Part shown: positions 17,208 to 26,208 of the stretch, piece by piece
How positions within the stretch are numbered: position 1 is the first letter of the stretch
Layout of the letters: the number at the start of each line of letters is the position of its first letter
Origin: Rhizobium rosettiformans
GTDB lineage: Bacteria > Pseudomonadota > Alphaproteobacteria > Rhizobiales > Rhizobiaceae
Reading direction: 5' to 3'
Length of the DNA: 64,000 nt
Assembly: GCF_016806065.1 (NCBI RefSeq)
Contig: NZ_CP032407.1
Coordinates: forward strand, 72,911 to 136,910
Notes under the pieces: generated by a model
Seen by the model: the letters and a program-made list of their open reading frames with translations, nothing else
Database searches by the model: none
Told to the model about the DNA's origin: nothing
Made by a program: the position numbers and the translations under genes

Positions 17208-18206
17208 CTACCCACTCGTTGCCATGCTTATCGCTTGTCGGGCGATACTACGGCGCGCCAGTGCAATATCGCGCGGCTTTATGCCAACAACGCCAGTTCG
17301 TAGTTCCGCCTCAACCAAACGTCGAGCCCTTGGACTAATCGAATTCAGCACACATTCCTTCAGCGCCGGGCTCGCCGCGCGCAGAGCCATGGTTAGAGTG
17401 TCGCTGGCGATATTATTGAATAGAAGCGCCCGACTATGCTGCGGCATGAGCACGATGTCATCAAAGAGGAAGATCTGCGATCGAACGCGTTCAGCCGCAT
17501 TTTTGTTGATCGTATCAAGTGACTGCTGCAGGCTTTCACCGATATGTTTGTCGAGCTTGTTGATCTTGTCAGCGACCTCACACGCCCCTGCCGAAGAGCG
17601 CCGCACATCGATCTTAGCGAAGAGCTGTTCCAGGCGTTTCTCAACAATGAGTGCTGCTTTCGGGGTTACGCTCTTCAGGTTAATCGCGCGGTTTAGGATG
17701 TCTGCCCGGCGAGACTCTGACAATCCCTCTAGAACCGAGGCGCCAAATGATGACGGGAGCATGGAAAGAATATAGGCAGCGGTCTCTGGGTGTTCGCGAG
17801 ACAACATCCGCCCGATCATTCTGGGATCAGCGTCTTCAAGTCGATCACACGTAGCGGCCTGATATGCGCGGAACGCCGCGCAGCTTTCGAGCCGTTCATC
17901 GACATCTTCACGCGTTAGACTGTCTTCCAGTATGCTCTCAATGACTTTCGCGCTGTCCATGAGGCCAGCGCCTTGAGTGAAGAGCGCTGAAAATTCGGTG
18001 ACAAACTGATCGAGCTCATGTGGCGGAATCGTACGAAGCAGTTCAGCAGACGCTATAATTTTCCGCAACTCGGACTGGGTGAAGTACCTAAGGAGGCGAC
18101 CTGCAGTTTCCTTGCCCATGGCCAGCAAAATGGCAGCTGCCTTGCCTGCCTGTGTCAAAGGCTGACTTGTGAGCGAGTGGTCAAAATCATCAAACGCGAG
18201 CGCCAA
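17208..18206 (-). CDS. fliG: Flagellar motor switch protein FliG, orphan copy
   Basis: A 332-residue FliG: the rotor protein that connects the MS ring to the stator and is needed for torque and switching. The N-terminal domain starts with LTQAGKAAAILLAMGKETAG. The middle domain contains ILSREHPETAAYILSMLP-like sequence (MLSREHPETAAYIL). The C-terminal torque domain has FDDIVLMPQHSRALLFNNI, LTMALRAASPALKECVL and SPRARRLVEAEL, matching the charged torque-helix region. Length is near normal. No other flagellar gene lies next to it, unlike the main rhizobial fla cluster, so it is probably an extra copy that could modify the motor. Two terminators on its 5' side separate it from the HU gene. Confidence 0.9.
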   Translation of the reverse strand: MALAFDDFDHSLTSQPLTQAGKAAAILLAMGKETAGRLLRYFTQSELRKIIASAELLRTIPPHELDQFVTEFSALFTQGAGLMDSAKVIESILEDSLTREDVDERLESCAAFRAYQAATCDRLEDADPRMIGRMLSREHPETAAYILSMLPSSFGASVLEGLSESRRADILNRAINLKSVTPKAALIVEKRLEQLFAKIDVRRSSAGACEVADKINKLDKHIGESLQQSLDTINKNAAERVRSQIFLFDDIVLMPQHSRALLFNNIASDTLTMALRAASPALKECVLNSISPRARRLVEAELRTGVVGIKPRDIALARRSIARQAISMATSG

Positions 18207-18385
18207 ATCTGTTCCTCCGCAGTAGTCTCAACGAAACAGGTCTTCGGAAAATTGTGCCTGCCGAACGACGTCAAAGAGCGAAAATACCTCTACCAAGAAA
18301 CATCTTGCAGATTGCGCGAGCCTTGAGAGTTCGGAGTGACTGCCTCTCTAAACCAGGAAACCCCCGGTGCATTAGCGTTGCGAAA

Positions 18386-18410
18386 CAAAAAACCCGCCAT
18401 ACGGCGGGCT
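18386..18410 (-). terminator. Intrinsic terminator (second of two)
   Basis: CCCGCC and GGCGGG at 18393-18408 with loop ATAC form a perfect stem. On the minus strand it is followed by six T. It would stop transcripts coming from the HU side before fliG. Confidence 0.8.
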
Positions 18411-18495
18411 GTAAGGGAAGTTTCGTCCCTCGAAGGAACTCCGCGGGTTCAATGCCCGGTTCATTTTTCTGACGCTAACGCGGACGTCGTTACAC

Positions 18496-18534
18496 GAAAA
18501 AAGCCGGCCCGTACGCAAAACAGATTGGACCGGC
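18496..18534 (-). terminator. Intrinsic terminator of the HU gene
   Basis: GCCGGCCC at 18503-18510 pairs with GGACCGGC at 18527-18534 (one mismatch, G-T pairing possible in RNA). On the minus strand a run of six T follows. It lies about 115 bases past the HU stop codon. Confidence 0.8.
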
Positions 18535-18647
18535 GAGCTGAGTTTGCTTAAGCAGACGATAGCTCCAAGAGGTTACCACGAAGTTACATCCGCTACGGTA
18601 CGGAACGTATGGAAGCTGAACCCATGAAGCTGCCTGCCGGCTGCAGC

Positions 18648-18932
18648 TCAACTGTTTAATGCGTCTTTCAATGCTTTTGCGGGTGTGAAGGCCAGCTTCT
18701 TGGCAGCAGCCACCTTGATGGTGGCGCCCGTCCCCGGGTTACGCGCCTCGCGCTCCGGGGTGTGCTTGACCTTGAACTTCCCAAAGCCGGGAATTGAAGT
18801 CTCGTCATCAGATACTGCCGCAGCTGTGATGGCAGCGAACACGGCTTCGACAATTGCTTTGGCCTGAGCACGCGTCACGCCATGATCTTCCACGATTTTA
18901 GCTGCGATCTCGTTGGTGGTGGTGGTGGTCAT
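18648..18932 (-). CDS. HU-family DNA-binding protein
   Basis: A 94-residue histone-like protein that bends and compacts DNA. The family signature GFGKFKVKHTPEREARNP is present (the DNA-contacting beta arms), with the helical N-terminus AAKIVEDHGVTRAQAKAIVE and C-terminal KLAFTPAKALKDALN. The N-terminus begins with a run of threonines coded by repeated ACC/ACG triplets. Length is typical. Single gene with two downstream terminators. Likely a replicon-specific HU paralogue rather than the chromosomal hupB, which is inference. Confidence 0.95.
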   Translation of the reverse strand: MTTTTTNEIAAKIVEDHGVTRAQAKAIVEAVFAAITAAAVSDDETSIPGFGKFKVKHTPEREARNPGTGATIKVAAAKKLAFTPAKALKDALNS

Positions 18933-19088
18933 ATGGGGTCCCGCTTTTTAATGACGACCAACTGTCCCCTACCTGCATGAAATTGTCATGCTCCAGCGTC
19001 TGCACAGCTCGAAAGTCGACACCATTACGGGCTTCTTCGAAGGCTCCAGATGCCAGCCTTCGCGCAGACCTTTCCGGCGAACGCGAAT

Positions 19089-19394
19089 TCAGAGTTCGTC
19101 GGTGATCCAGCGCTTTAACTGAGCGATGTTCTCTTCGTTCCGGCGGTATAAGATTGAGCTACCTATTCTACGGGAGCTCAACAATCCGGCATTCTGAAGA
19201 ATTGCAAGGTTTTGGGACACGGCCGACTGCGAAAGACCTTCCAGTTCGAAACGCCCCGCCGGCACGCCGCCTTTGGCGTCCGCAGCACTTATCCCGAAGT
19301 ACTTCTCAGGCTGGCTTAGCCAAATCAGAAAGTCGACCCGTCCCGGATGTGACAGTGCCTTCAGCGCTCTATCGATGTCGACGCGCGGTTCCAT
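19089..19394 (-). CDS. ArsR-family winged-helix regulator (downstream copy)
   Basis: A 101-residue winged-helix protein. The N-terminus RALKALSHPGRVDFLIWLS and the recognition region GLSQSAVSQNLAILQNAGLL, then RRIGSSILYRRN, follow the ArsR pattern. No metal-binding CxC motif is visible, so it may respond to something other than metals. It lies 14 bases after a second ArsR-like gene and is probably co-transcribed with it. Function of the pair is unknown. Confidence 0.88.
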   Translation of the reverse strand: MEPRVDIDRALKALSHPGRVDFLIWLSQPEKYFGISAADAKGGVPAGRFELEGLSQSAVSQNLAILQNAGLLSSRRIGSSILYRRNEENIAQLKRWITDEL

Positions 19395-19408
19395 CTGAAT
19401 TTGACCAG

Positions 19409-19732
19409 TTACCGTCTCAGCAGGCCAGCTTCGGCCAACAACCGGAGTACCAGGTCGTCATCGCATCGATAGAAAATAGACTGGCTTTGTCGGCGAACTT
19501 TAACAATTCGCGCCTGACGCAGCTTTCCCAGATGCTGCGAGAGGGCGGACTGACTGATTTTAAGCTCGGCAGCAAGCTCGTTGACCGACCATTCCCGCTC
19601 AATCACTCGCACAAGAACAGCAAGCCTAACTGTGTTAGAAAGACTCGTGAAAACATTTGCAGCTTTCCCAAGCGGAGAGCCGTCATCCCTCAGACCGGAT
19701 GGAGGTTCGAACTTCATCGATACAACATGCAT
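19409..19732 (-). CDS. ArsR-family winged-helix regulator (upstream copy)
   Basis: A 107-residue ArsR-like repressor with FTSLSNTVRLAVLVRVIERE, recognition helix ISQSALSQHLGKLRQARI and wing VRRQSQSIFYRC. The ATG at 19717 (MKFEPPSG) is an alternative start. No CxC metal motif is seen. It is followed after 14 bases by a second, divergent ArsR-like gene. Such NolR/SmtB-like repressors are common in rhizobia. The neighbouring upstream gene encodes a cyclase, so a role in controlling it is possible but not shown. Confidence 0.88.
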   Translation of the reverse strand: MHVVSMKFEPPSGLRDDGSPLGKAANVFTSLSNTVRLAVLVRVIEREWSVNELAAELKISQSALSQHLGKLRQARIVKVRRQSQSIFYRCDDDLVLRLLAEAGLLRR

Positions 19733-19795
19733 GCCTACTCTCCATCAATATTATGCTTGTCTAATTTTTCATAGGCAAACATGATGAACCATTAG

Positions 19796-21703
19796 TTAAT
19801 CGGAAGAGTGTGTGGTTCTTTTTGTTGGTTTGAGTTTTTCGGGTTGCGACTGTCTCGGCGCGGCGCGGACTTTATCGCGCCCTGCACCTTTCGCGACGTA
19901 GAGTGCCTTGTCACAGCTTTTCAGCAATTGTTGCGGGTCATCTGTCGTTGCGCTCAGAGATGCCAATCCAACCGATACAGTGACGCGGCCCTTGGTGCTG
20001 GAGACATGCGGAATATCCAACATTCGAACTGCAGTTGCGAGGCGGGTCGCCACATCATGCGCCCCCTCTTCAGGTGTTGCAGGCAAGATGATTGCGAATT
20101 CTTCACCGCCGTAGCGGGCGACGAGATCAAATTCGCCACGACAGGCAGAGCGAAGCACTCCTGATATCTGACGCAGAACTTCGTCTCCTGCAGGATGCCC
20201 GTAGGTGTCATTATATGCCTTGAAGTAATCGACATCTATCAACAGTAGGGAGAGAGGCGTCGCACACGTCTGTGCTGTGCGAACAGCATCGTCAAGCCGT
20301 CGGTCGAAGATACGGCGATTTGCCAGGTCCGTCAGCCCATCTTTGCTCGCCATTTGTTCCAGTTGCTGAACCGCCGCCTTCTTCTCGCTGACATCGGAAT
20401 AGAGCGTCACCCATCCCCCATCGTTCACAGTCCGCGTCGTTTTCGATACCCAACGGCCATCGCTGAGCCTCAAGTCGGACTGTTGCGCAGACTGGCTTCG
20501 CTCCACTTCATCCTGCACCCAGGACAGAGGTGATGCACCTAACGGCAGCTTGATGTCCCCGCGTAGAACACCGGCAGTCAGAAGATCCGCCAGGGTTCTG
20601 CCGTAACAGCTTTGCTCATCGATGTAAGGGAAAAACTCCAGGTAGCGCTGGTTCCACATCACCAGCCGCCCATCCGGATCGAACATCGCCAGACCGTCGG
20701 CCATTTCAGCCATTGCGGTTTCCAGCAGAACCTGCGTGGAGATCAGCTCAGCCTGGAGTGACTTGCGAGCGGTGATATCAGAGGTGTGGCTGACTATGCC
20801 TTTGATGTTTCCCGCCTCAAAGTACGGGGCTTTTATTGTGCTCAGCCAGACGGTCTGGCCGTTCCGTTCGAACTGCTGCTCGAGTGTTACCGGCTTGGCT
20901 TCGCGCACGAAGGCCTGTTCCTGCTCCCAGAAAAGGGAGGCCTCCTCGCGGCTGTAGTAATCAAAATCGGTCTTGCCCACCATTGCGGCAGCACTTGTTG
21001 CTCCCATAAGGCTTGCTGTCGCTTCATTGGCGATCAGGAAACGGCCCTGAAGGTCTTTGACGCTCAATGCATCTGGAAGCGCGCTAACGATCTGCCTGTT
21101 TAGTTCATTCAGCTGCGCATTCTCGCGACGGATCAGATCGATGCGGATGAAGGATGTTGAGATCAACGTGCCCAGGAAGTTGAGGCCCAAAAGAATGAGG
21201 TGTGCGTTCTGCTGTGTGAGGAGATCCCGAACGTTTGGCGGTAACAGCAAGAGAATGAAGAACGCTATACCTGCGTTCAAGGCGCTGAACGTGACGACGT
21301 CCTGCCATCGGTTGAAGCCACGATTGGCCAATGAATAGCCCAGGAATGCGACCGCGAAAGCGAGCCAAACTCCGGTCAGTCCGAGCAGGACGCCGGCGCC
21401 GCCAAGCCAGACGCGCGCAGCAGACGCAAGACAGGCAGCAATTGCCGCGCCGACCGGACCTGAAATAAGCCCGACCACAGCGATGGGAACAATCCGCAAG
21501 TCGAAGCGAAAACCTGCAATGAGCTCGCCCGACATATTCATCAACAGCACGGCAGTCGCGCCAAAGAGCATACCACTAGCGATTTTGCCGGGCAGGGTCA
21601 GTTTCCCTCGGACCCGATCTCGTATAACCGAGCATATTGTGAGCGTAAGGCTGATCACGCCCAGCTGCGCCAGAAACGTGATCAGCAGGCTATCGGGTTC
21701 CAT
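19796..21703 (-). CDS. LytS-type 5TM-PAS-PAS diguanylate cyclase
   Basis: A 635-residue membrane cyclase. The first 195 residues form a 5TM receptor of the LytS/YhcK type (FRFDLRIVPIAVVGLISGPVGAAIA is characteristic). PAS domains lie at about 205-320 (LPDALSVKDLQGRFLIANEA, then a PAC end SDITARK) and 330-440. The GGDEF domain (about 455-620) has ARYGGEEFAIILP, an intact active site, and no RxxD inhibitory site at the usual distance. It should make c-di-GMP in response to a membrane signal. It lies between the ArsR pair and the membrane chemoreceptor, on the same strand, 14 bases after the latter's stop, so it is probably co-transcribed with that receptor. Confidence 0.93.
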   Translation of the reverse strand: MEPDSLLITFLAQLGVISLTLTICSVIRDRVRGKLTLPGKIASGMLFGATAVLLMNMSGELIAGFRFDLRIVPIAVVGLISGPVGAAIAACLASAARVWLGGAGVLLGLTGVWLAFAVAFLGYSLANRGFNRWQDVVTFSALNAGIAFFILLLLPPNVRDLLTQQNAHLILLGLNFLGTLISTSFIRIDLIRRENAQLNELNRQIVSALPDALSVKDLQGRFLIANEATASLMGATSAAAMVGKTDFDYYSREEASLFWEQEQAFVREAKPVTLEQQFERNGQTVWLSTIKAPYFEAGNIKGIVSHTSDITARKSLQAELISTQVLLETAMAEMADGLAMFDPDGRLVMWNQRYLEFFPYIDEQSCYGRTLADLLTAGVLRGDIKLPLGASPLSWVQDEVERSQSAQQSDLRLSDGRWVSKTTRTVNDGGWVTLYSDVSEKKAAVQQLEQMASKDGLTDLANRRIFDRRLDDAVRTAQTCATPLSLLLIDVDYFKAYNDTYGHPAGDEVLRQISGVLRSACRGEFDLVARYGGEEFAIILPATPEEGAHDVATRLATAVRMLDIPHVSSTKGRVTVSVGLASLSATTDDPQQLLKSCDKALYVAKGAGRDKVRAAPRQSQPEKLKPTKRTTHSSD

Positions 21704-21717
21704 ACATCATCACTTTG

Positions 21718-23565
21718 TCAGGCGGCAGACTTATGTGCTGCAATAGCTGATGCTTCGCCGCCTTCTCGGACTTTTGTTCGACGGTTGAGGACGAAGCTAT
21801 TGACCAGGGTTGAGAGATGGGTCGAAGCGGATGAAAGCGTATGACTCAGCGCCGTCGTCTCTTCCACCATGGCAGCGTTTTGCTGGGTCATCTGATCCAA
21901 CTCGTTGACTGCGATACTGATCTGGCGCAGTCCCGCAGACTGTTCGACAGCCGCCGTCGAAATGGCATCGACGTTCCGATCAATGGATGAAACATAAGTG
22001 TCGATCCGTGCGAGCGCGTGGCCGGTGTCATCGACCAGCTTGACCCCGACATTCACCTGCTGACCCGAATTCGAGACCAGCGTTTTGATTTCCTTGGCAG
22101 CCGCAGCTGATCGCTGTGCGAGTTCTCGGACTTCCTGAGCGACAACGGCAAACCCCTTACCCGCATCCCCTGCCCTTGCAGCCTCAACACCGGCGTTCAG
22201 AGCCAGCAAGTTTGTCTGAAACGCAATCTCGTCGATCACACCAATGATTTGGCCAATTTCCGCGGCCGACCGCTCGATATTCTTCATGGCCTCGATAGCG
22301 TTTTTAACGACCCGGCCGGAGTCTTCTGTGCAGACCTTTGCCTCCGCGACAAGCTTGCGCGTCTCGGTGCTTCGCTCTGAGGATTGTGCAACAGTAACGG
22401 CAACTTCTTCCAGTGCCGCGGAGGTTTCCTCGAGAGCTGCAGCCTGCTGTTCTGTGCGCTTTGCCAGATTGTCGGAAGCCGAGCGCATCTCCAATCCGTT
22501 TTCGTGAATGGCCCGCGTTGTATCCAGTACCTGCTCAAGCGTCGTCTGGAAGGACGCGAGCGCATTGTTGAAATCGTTTCGCAGCGGCTCGAAATCTGCC
22601 ACGAAGGGCTCATCGATCGTATAGCGGATGTTGCATTGGGCAAGGCGCGCCAAACCGGCACCTAGCGTCTCCACCACATGGGACAAGGCTTCCGCCTGCT
22701 CGGCCATTGCGGACGCCCGACGTTGCTGTTCGGCCGCGGCAAATGTACGCAGTCCTTCCGCCTCCTCACGCATGCGCTGACGCTCAAGTGCTGCCTGGCG
22801 GAAGACCTCAACCGAGTGCGCCATCGCCCCGATTTCATCCGTACGGTCGCCAAACGGCACTTCCTTGGTCAGATCACCGCTGGCAAGATGAGCCATATAG
22901 CTGGAAATACCAGTGAGAGGCGTGATCGCACGCCGACGGAAGTACCAGATACCAGCGATGAACATCAGGACTGACAGTCCGCTGCCTGCAAATGCCAAAC
23001 GCTCCAGCGAAACAGAAGTCGCCTGGGCCCCACTCTCCTCATGCACCAGGTGAGCGTTCGCCATCTGAACAAGTTCGCGCACGGCGGTGTCATGAGCCCA
23101 GAACTTCTCGCCCAACTTCCGGATCGCGGTAACTGCAGACGCTGCGTCACCGAACGCAGCGGGCCGTGGGAAGCGCTCGTTGTAGAGTAGCCAGAACGCA
23201 TCGCCTTTAACCAAGACGTCCTCGGCAAGCTTGAGCTTGAGTGCCTGCGGCAGTTGCGATACCTGCCAGTATTGGCGTCGCGTTTCATAGTCCGTAGCCA
23301 GAGCAGCAATTTTGGTGGACGCACTCTCTGCCTTACTCGGATCAAGGACCGCTTCGCTGGCAAGCATGTAGGCCTCAACCAGATAGAGGGGCGGCGGCAG
23401 GATATCGGCGACGAGGTCCTTGCCATCGATGATACCGTCATAAACTGGGCCGTTAACCTTGAGCTGGGAAAGCGTGAAGCTCTGGAGCCCTATCGAAACC
23501 GCCAATCCAACGACGACCACAACAGCGAAAGAGAGAAGCAGGCGAGCAATAGTGAGTCTCGGCAT
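21718..23565 (-). CDS. Transmembrane methyl-accepting chemotaxis protein
   Basis: A 615-residue chemoreceptor from the ATG at 23565, chosen because AAAGGA precedes it; the frame opens 13 codons earlier. A transmembrane helix (about 7-27) is followed by a helical periplasmic domain (28-190), a second helix (195-215), a HAMP domain (216-270), a second HAMP-like segment and the signalling domain (about 340-590) with tip [20 protein letters not shown]. The C-terminus lacks a CheR-tether pentapeptide, unlike the soluble receptor at 11270. The downstream gene, a 5TM diguanylate cyclase, begins 15 bases beyond its stop, so receptor and cyclase are probably one transcript. The ligand is unknown. Confidence 0.94.
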   Translation of the reverse strand: MPRLTIARLLLSFAVVVVVGLAVSIGLQSFTLSQLKVNGPVYDGIIDGKDLVADILPPPLYLVEAYMLASEAVLDPSKAESASTKIAALATDYETRRQYWQVSQLPQALKLKLAEDVLVKGDAFWLLYNERFPRPAAFGDAASAVTAIRKLGEKFWAHDTAVRELVQMANAHLVHEESGAQATSVSLERLAFAGSGLSVLMFIAGIWYFRRRAITPLTGISSYMAHLASGDLTKEVPFGDRTDEIGAMAHSVEVFRQAALERQRMREEAEGLRTFAAAEQQRRASAMAEQAEALSHVVETLGAGLARLAQCNIRYTIDEPFVADFEPLRNDFNNALASFQTTLEQVLDTTRAIHENGLEMRSASDNLAKRTEQQAAALEETSAALEEVAVTVAQSSERSTETRKLVAEAKVCTEDSGRVVKNAIEAMKNIERSAAEIGQIIGVIDEIAFQTNLLALNAGVEAARAGDAGKGFAVVAQEVRELAQRSAAAAKEIKTLVSNSGQQVNVGVKLVDDTGHALARIDTYVSSIDRNVDAISTAAVEQSAGLRQISIAVNELDQMTQQNAAMVEETTALSHTLSSASTHLSTLVNSFVLNRRTKVREGGEASAIAAHKSAA

Positions 23566-23772
23566 GGAGGTTCCTTTGAGAACGGAAGCATGGGTCGGAC
23601 CCATTAAAAACAGGATTACCTAATTTCTCGTTATCTTAAGAATTGGCACCTATCAAAAATCACTTAGCCTTTGGTGGAATGACATCGATTTAATCCCGTC
23701 AGCGAGTGATGTTCTCTCGCCGCCCTGTTACGACAACTGGAACTTAGATACGGCGATGTGAAGGAGTTGAGG

Positions 23773-24096
23773 GTGACCAATCACAACGACAGCGGAAGAG
23801 CACTTCTTGCGCTTATCGATCATACCGAGACGCTCTCGAAGCAAGTTCTGGCCTTGATCAATCTCAACGCCCTATTGCTTCGCGAGGTCTCCTTGGCGCA
23901 GCAAGAGCCGCTGGAGCATTTCGCCAAACTGGAAGCCGAAATCGGCGGCTTGGGCGAAGCAATCGCCCTGAGGACACGTCAATTCACCGATGTTCCCGTT
24001 TCGTCGGAGGCCATTACCGAAGTCTTTGAGCAGGTGCTAAGACAAGGACGCGCTCTCATTGAGATCGGCCATCACAAGCCGCCTGTCGACAACTAA
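23773..24096 (+). CDS. Hypothetical protein, helical
   Basis: About 107 residues from GTG at 23773, chosen because AAGGAG lies six bases before it; GTG at 23758 is also possible. The sequence (ALIDHTETLSKQVLALINLN, EVSLAQQEPLEHFAKLEAEI, EVFEQVLRQGRALIEI) predicts mostly amphipathic helices and perhaps a coiled coil. No membrane segment or known domain was recognised. It is divergent from the membrane chemoreceptor, with about 200 bases between them. Function unknown. Confidence 0.6.
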   Translation: MTNHNDSGRALLALIDHTETLSKQVLALINLNALLLREVSLAQQEPLEHFAKLEAEIGGLGEAIALRTRQFTDVPVSSEAITEVFEQVLRQGRALIEIGHHKPPVDN

Positions 24097-24289
24097 GTGC
24101 AGACGGATGAGGTGGTTCCTCCGCTACGCCATGGCCGCGATGTCGGGCCAGGAGCTTGCGAATACGTTCGTCCCCCACACCATGCTCACTAGATATAGCA
24201 GTCGACGGACAATGAGCGTCAGCCGTTCAAGGTACTGTCGAGTAGTTGGGATTATGCGCCAGACGATTTGAGCGGCACGTACAGCGGGA

Positions 24290-24583
24290 TCAGCGTCGTA
24301 ATCCGTTCCGCCACGTCCATAACATCAAAATAAAAGCCAAAACCGCTACTATCGTTACCACATCCACGGCCATGTCCCACCAATGTTGGACCTCCGCAGT
24401 CTGTCTTCGTGATTCTTCGAAAAGTTCTCTTACGCAGTTTCTGTATGACTTGTACGCTGGGTTCGTCTCCATCGCATCAAATGTGGTGTTCTGCCAGGAC
24501 CGCAAATAGCCGCCACATTCCAACTCGACCATTTCATGAGTGGGTGCCTGCGGGCGCACTTCCAAGCCCAGCCAGTTGCTCAT
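24290..24583 (-). CDS. Small tail-anchored membrane protein, hypothetical
   Basis: A 97-residue frame with a plausible architecture: a soluble N-terminal part containing several cysteines and tryptophans (MSNWLGLEV, MVELECGGYLRSW) and one C-terminal membrane helix (VVTIVAVLAFILMLWTW) ending in positive charges. No known domain was recognised and the ribosome site is weak. Coding status is likely but not certain. Confidence 0.5.
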   Translation of the reverse strand: MSNWLGLEVRPQAPTHEMVELECGGYLRSWQNTTFDAMETNPAYKSYRNCVRELFEESRRQTAEVQHWWDMAVDVVTIVAVLAFILMLWTWRNGLRR

Positions 24584-24977
24584 GCCTCATGCTCCGGCCG
24601 TTTCTACCATACTATGCATCCATCAGATGCCCGCCGATCTGAGATGCGCTCGAGGCTCACGCCGCTATCTGTCTCGTTGCAAAGCGACACATGCACCAGC
24701 ACGCCGAGCAGCTTAACCAACATTCCTCAGCGCTGGGAACCAATCGTCAAAATCGCATCCGGCCCGGACTTTTTCGATCTGCAGGCCCTGTGAAGGCCCT
24801 GTTGAATAAAGGCCACATCCGTCAACGAGATGAACCAGCTAAGCTACACACTCCCAAGTTCGTAACGCGCTGCCATCGCCACACTTTCCCTACGGAACCG
24901 TAAAAACTTCGTGGACCGGCTTGCAGCTCCTCTACCGAGCCTCTACGTTCGCGGCTCCCACGACCAACGAGGCAAAT
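24584..24977. other. Intergenic stretch and 5' region of the cold-shock gene
   Basis: About 390 bases with no convincing gene. The right-hand part should hold the promoter and untranslated leader of the cold-shock gene at 24978. Cold-shock leaders are often long and structured, but I could not identify a definite structure here. Confidence 0.4.
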
Positions 24978-25181
24978 ATGGCGACCGGAACAGTAAAATT
25001 CTTCGCGCAAGACAAGGGCTTTGGCTTCATTACCCCCGATGATGGCGGTCAGGACGTCTTCGTGCACATCTCCGCAGTTGGCTTCGGCGAGGCGTTGAAG
25101 GATGGCCAGAAGGTTCGCTATGAAGTAGGCCAGGACCGCAAGACGGGTAAAACCAAAGCCGAAAATGTCTCGGTGATCTGA
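24978..25181 (+). CDS. CspA-family cold-shock protein
   Basis: A 67-residue single cold-shock domain that binds single-stranded nucleic acid. The RNA-binding motifs [20 protein letters not shown] (RNP1-type) and DVFVHISAV (RNP2) are clear, with C-terminal [13 protein letters not shown]. The ATG at 24978 gives the family's usual length; a longer frame begins at 24921 but adds unrelated sequence. Single gene. Confidence 0.96.
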   Translation: MATGTVKFFAQDKGFGFITPDDGGQDVFVHISAVGFGEALKDGQKVRYEVGQDRKTGKTKAENVSVI

Positions 25182-25355
25182 GACGTGATATCAACAACGC
25201 TGCGCGGCGATCCGATCGTGTATCAGTCGTCGCGGGCGTTATTTTTGTTAGCAAAACTTACTATTTGGTCATCGGCAGCGTGACCGCGATGTTCAGATCA
25301 CAGGTCTAATCAATAAGATCGGCGCAAACAGCAAAGCAATGAGTCAGAAGCGTCA

Positions 25356-25574
25356 CTACGGAAACTTTTGCCCCGTCAGCATCGCTACCAGCTGGTACCG
25401 GCTTCGAATCCCACTCTGATATAGATGTATCAGAACCTTGGCGCTCTCCTGGGCCGACGGCGACGCAGGAGACACTCCGCGCAGTTCGCACATACGCACA
25501 AAAGCTTTCTCTAGCAGTGCCAGATCTTCAGCTGTCAGAACTGAATTCAGTTTCTTGGCCACGTCGTGAATCAT
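25356..25574 (-). CDS. Hypothetical small protein, family shared with 25668-25898
   Basis: 72 residues, helical (KLNSVLTAEDLALLEKAFVR, SAQESAKVLIHLYQSG). The C-terminal part, AKVLIHLYQSGIRSRYQLVAML, resembles the end of the neighbouring small gene at 25668 (SGxRS followed by a helix ending in Leu-x-Ala-Met), so the two appear to be paralogues. No ribosome site is obvious before the ATG. Function unknown; the family is reminiscent of small rhizobial hypothetical proteins. Confidence 0.6.
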   Translation of the reverse strand: MIHDVAKKLNSVLTAEDLALLEKAFVRMCELRGVSPASPSAQESAKVLIHLYQSGIRSRYQLVAMLTGQKFP

Positions 25575-25667
25575 CGGAGGGAATTATTCTCTCCTGAGAG
25601 GCAATTAAGTCCTTTATCTTCAATCATGCCGACAGCCTCGCGTACCGTAACTTAGTATTGCAGTTAC

Positions 25668-25898
25668 CTACGAATTCTGTTGGTGAAGAAAGCTACTGCG
25701 CCCGGCCATTGCTTTCAGCTCTTCCTCACTCCGAAAGCCCGACTTGAAGAGGGCCACCAGTTCCGCCGCCAGGTCAAGCTCTTGATCCTTGTTCGACACG
25801 TCAGCCTGATCCCGAAACAGGTCCGCAAGCACGTTTCCCAATACTGCCAACCCTTGCGGGCCGATTTCCTGCTCATCATCGAAATAGGTTCCACCCAT
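25668..25898 (-). CDS. Hypothetical small acidic protein
   Basis: About 76 residues from the ATG at 25898, chosen because GGGAGAGG lies about eight bases upstream; the frame begins at 25934. The sequence GPQGLAVLGNVLADLFRDQ, then LAAELVALFKSGFRSEEEL, is predicted helical. Its C-terminal motif (LFKSGFRSEEELKAM) parallels LYQSGIRSRYQLVAM of the downstream gene 25356-25574. No known domain recognised. Confidence 0.6.
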   Translation of the reverse strand: MGGTYFDDEQEIGPQGLAVLGNVLADLFRDQADVSNKDQELDLAAELVALFKSGFRSEEELKAMAGRSSFLHQQNS

Positions 25899-26094
25899 GA
25901 GCCGGTCCTCTCCCAAAGCCATGCCTGACCACATAGTGACATGACACCACGTCCATCAGCTTCGCAACACATTCTCGAGGAAGTTCAACGTCTATCCCGT
26001 TTCATCTCAACCGAGCAGACATTTGGTTCCCTCATCCTCTCCACGGGCATAGGGTGCCAGTGCCTATATGGATGACCAAGGATAAGCTGTCACA

Positions 26095-26208
26095 CAGGTA
26101 TACCTGCTGAGACAACCTCCGTGAGACGCAAATCAGTGTGTCATTTGGGTTGATTTTGCAGTTATGAGACGATACCCAAAGAACGTCTAGAACCTAATGA
26201 GACGTTTC
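26095..26208. promoter_or_regulatory. Palindrome and repeated TGAGAC motifs upstream of a serine recombinase
   Basis: CAGGTATACCTG at 26095-26106 is a perfect 12-bp palindrome. Four copies of TGAGAC follow (near 26108, 26122, 26165 and 26198), before and at the start of the recombinase gene. Serine resolvases usually act on a res site beside their own gene, and this cluster is a candidate for such a site or for its operator. This is inference from position and symmetry. Confidence 0.45.
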
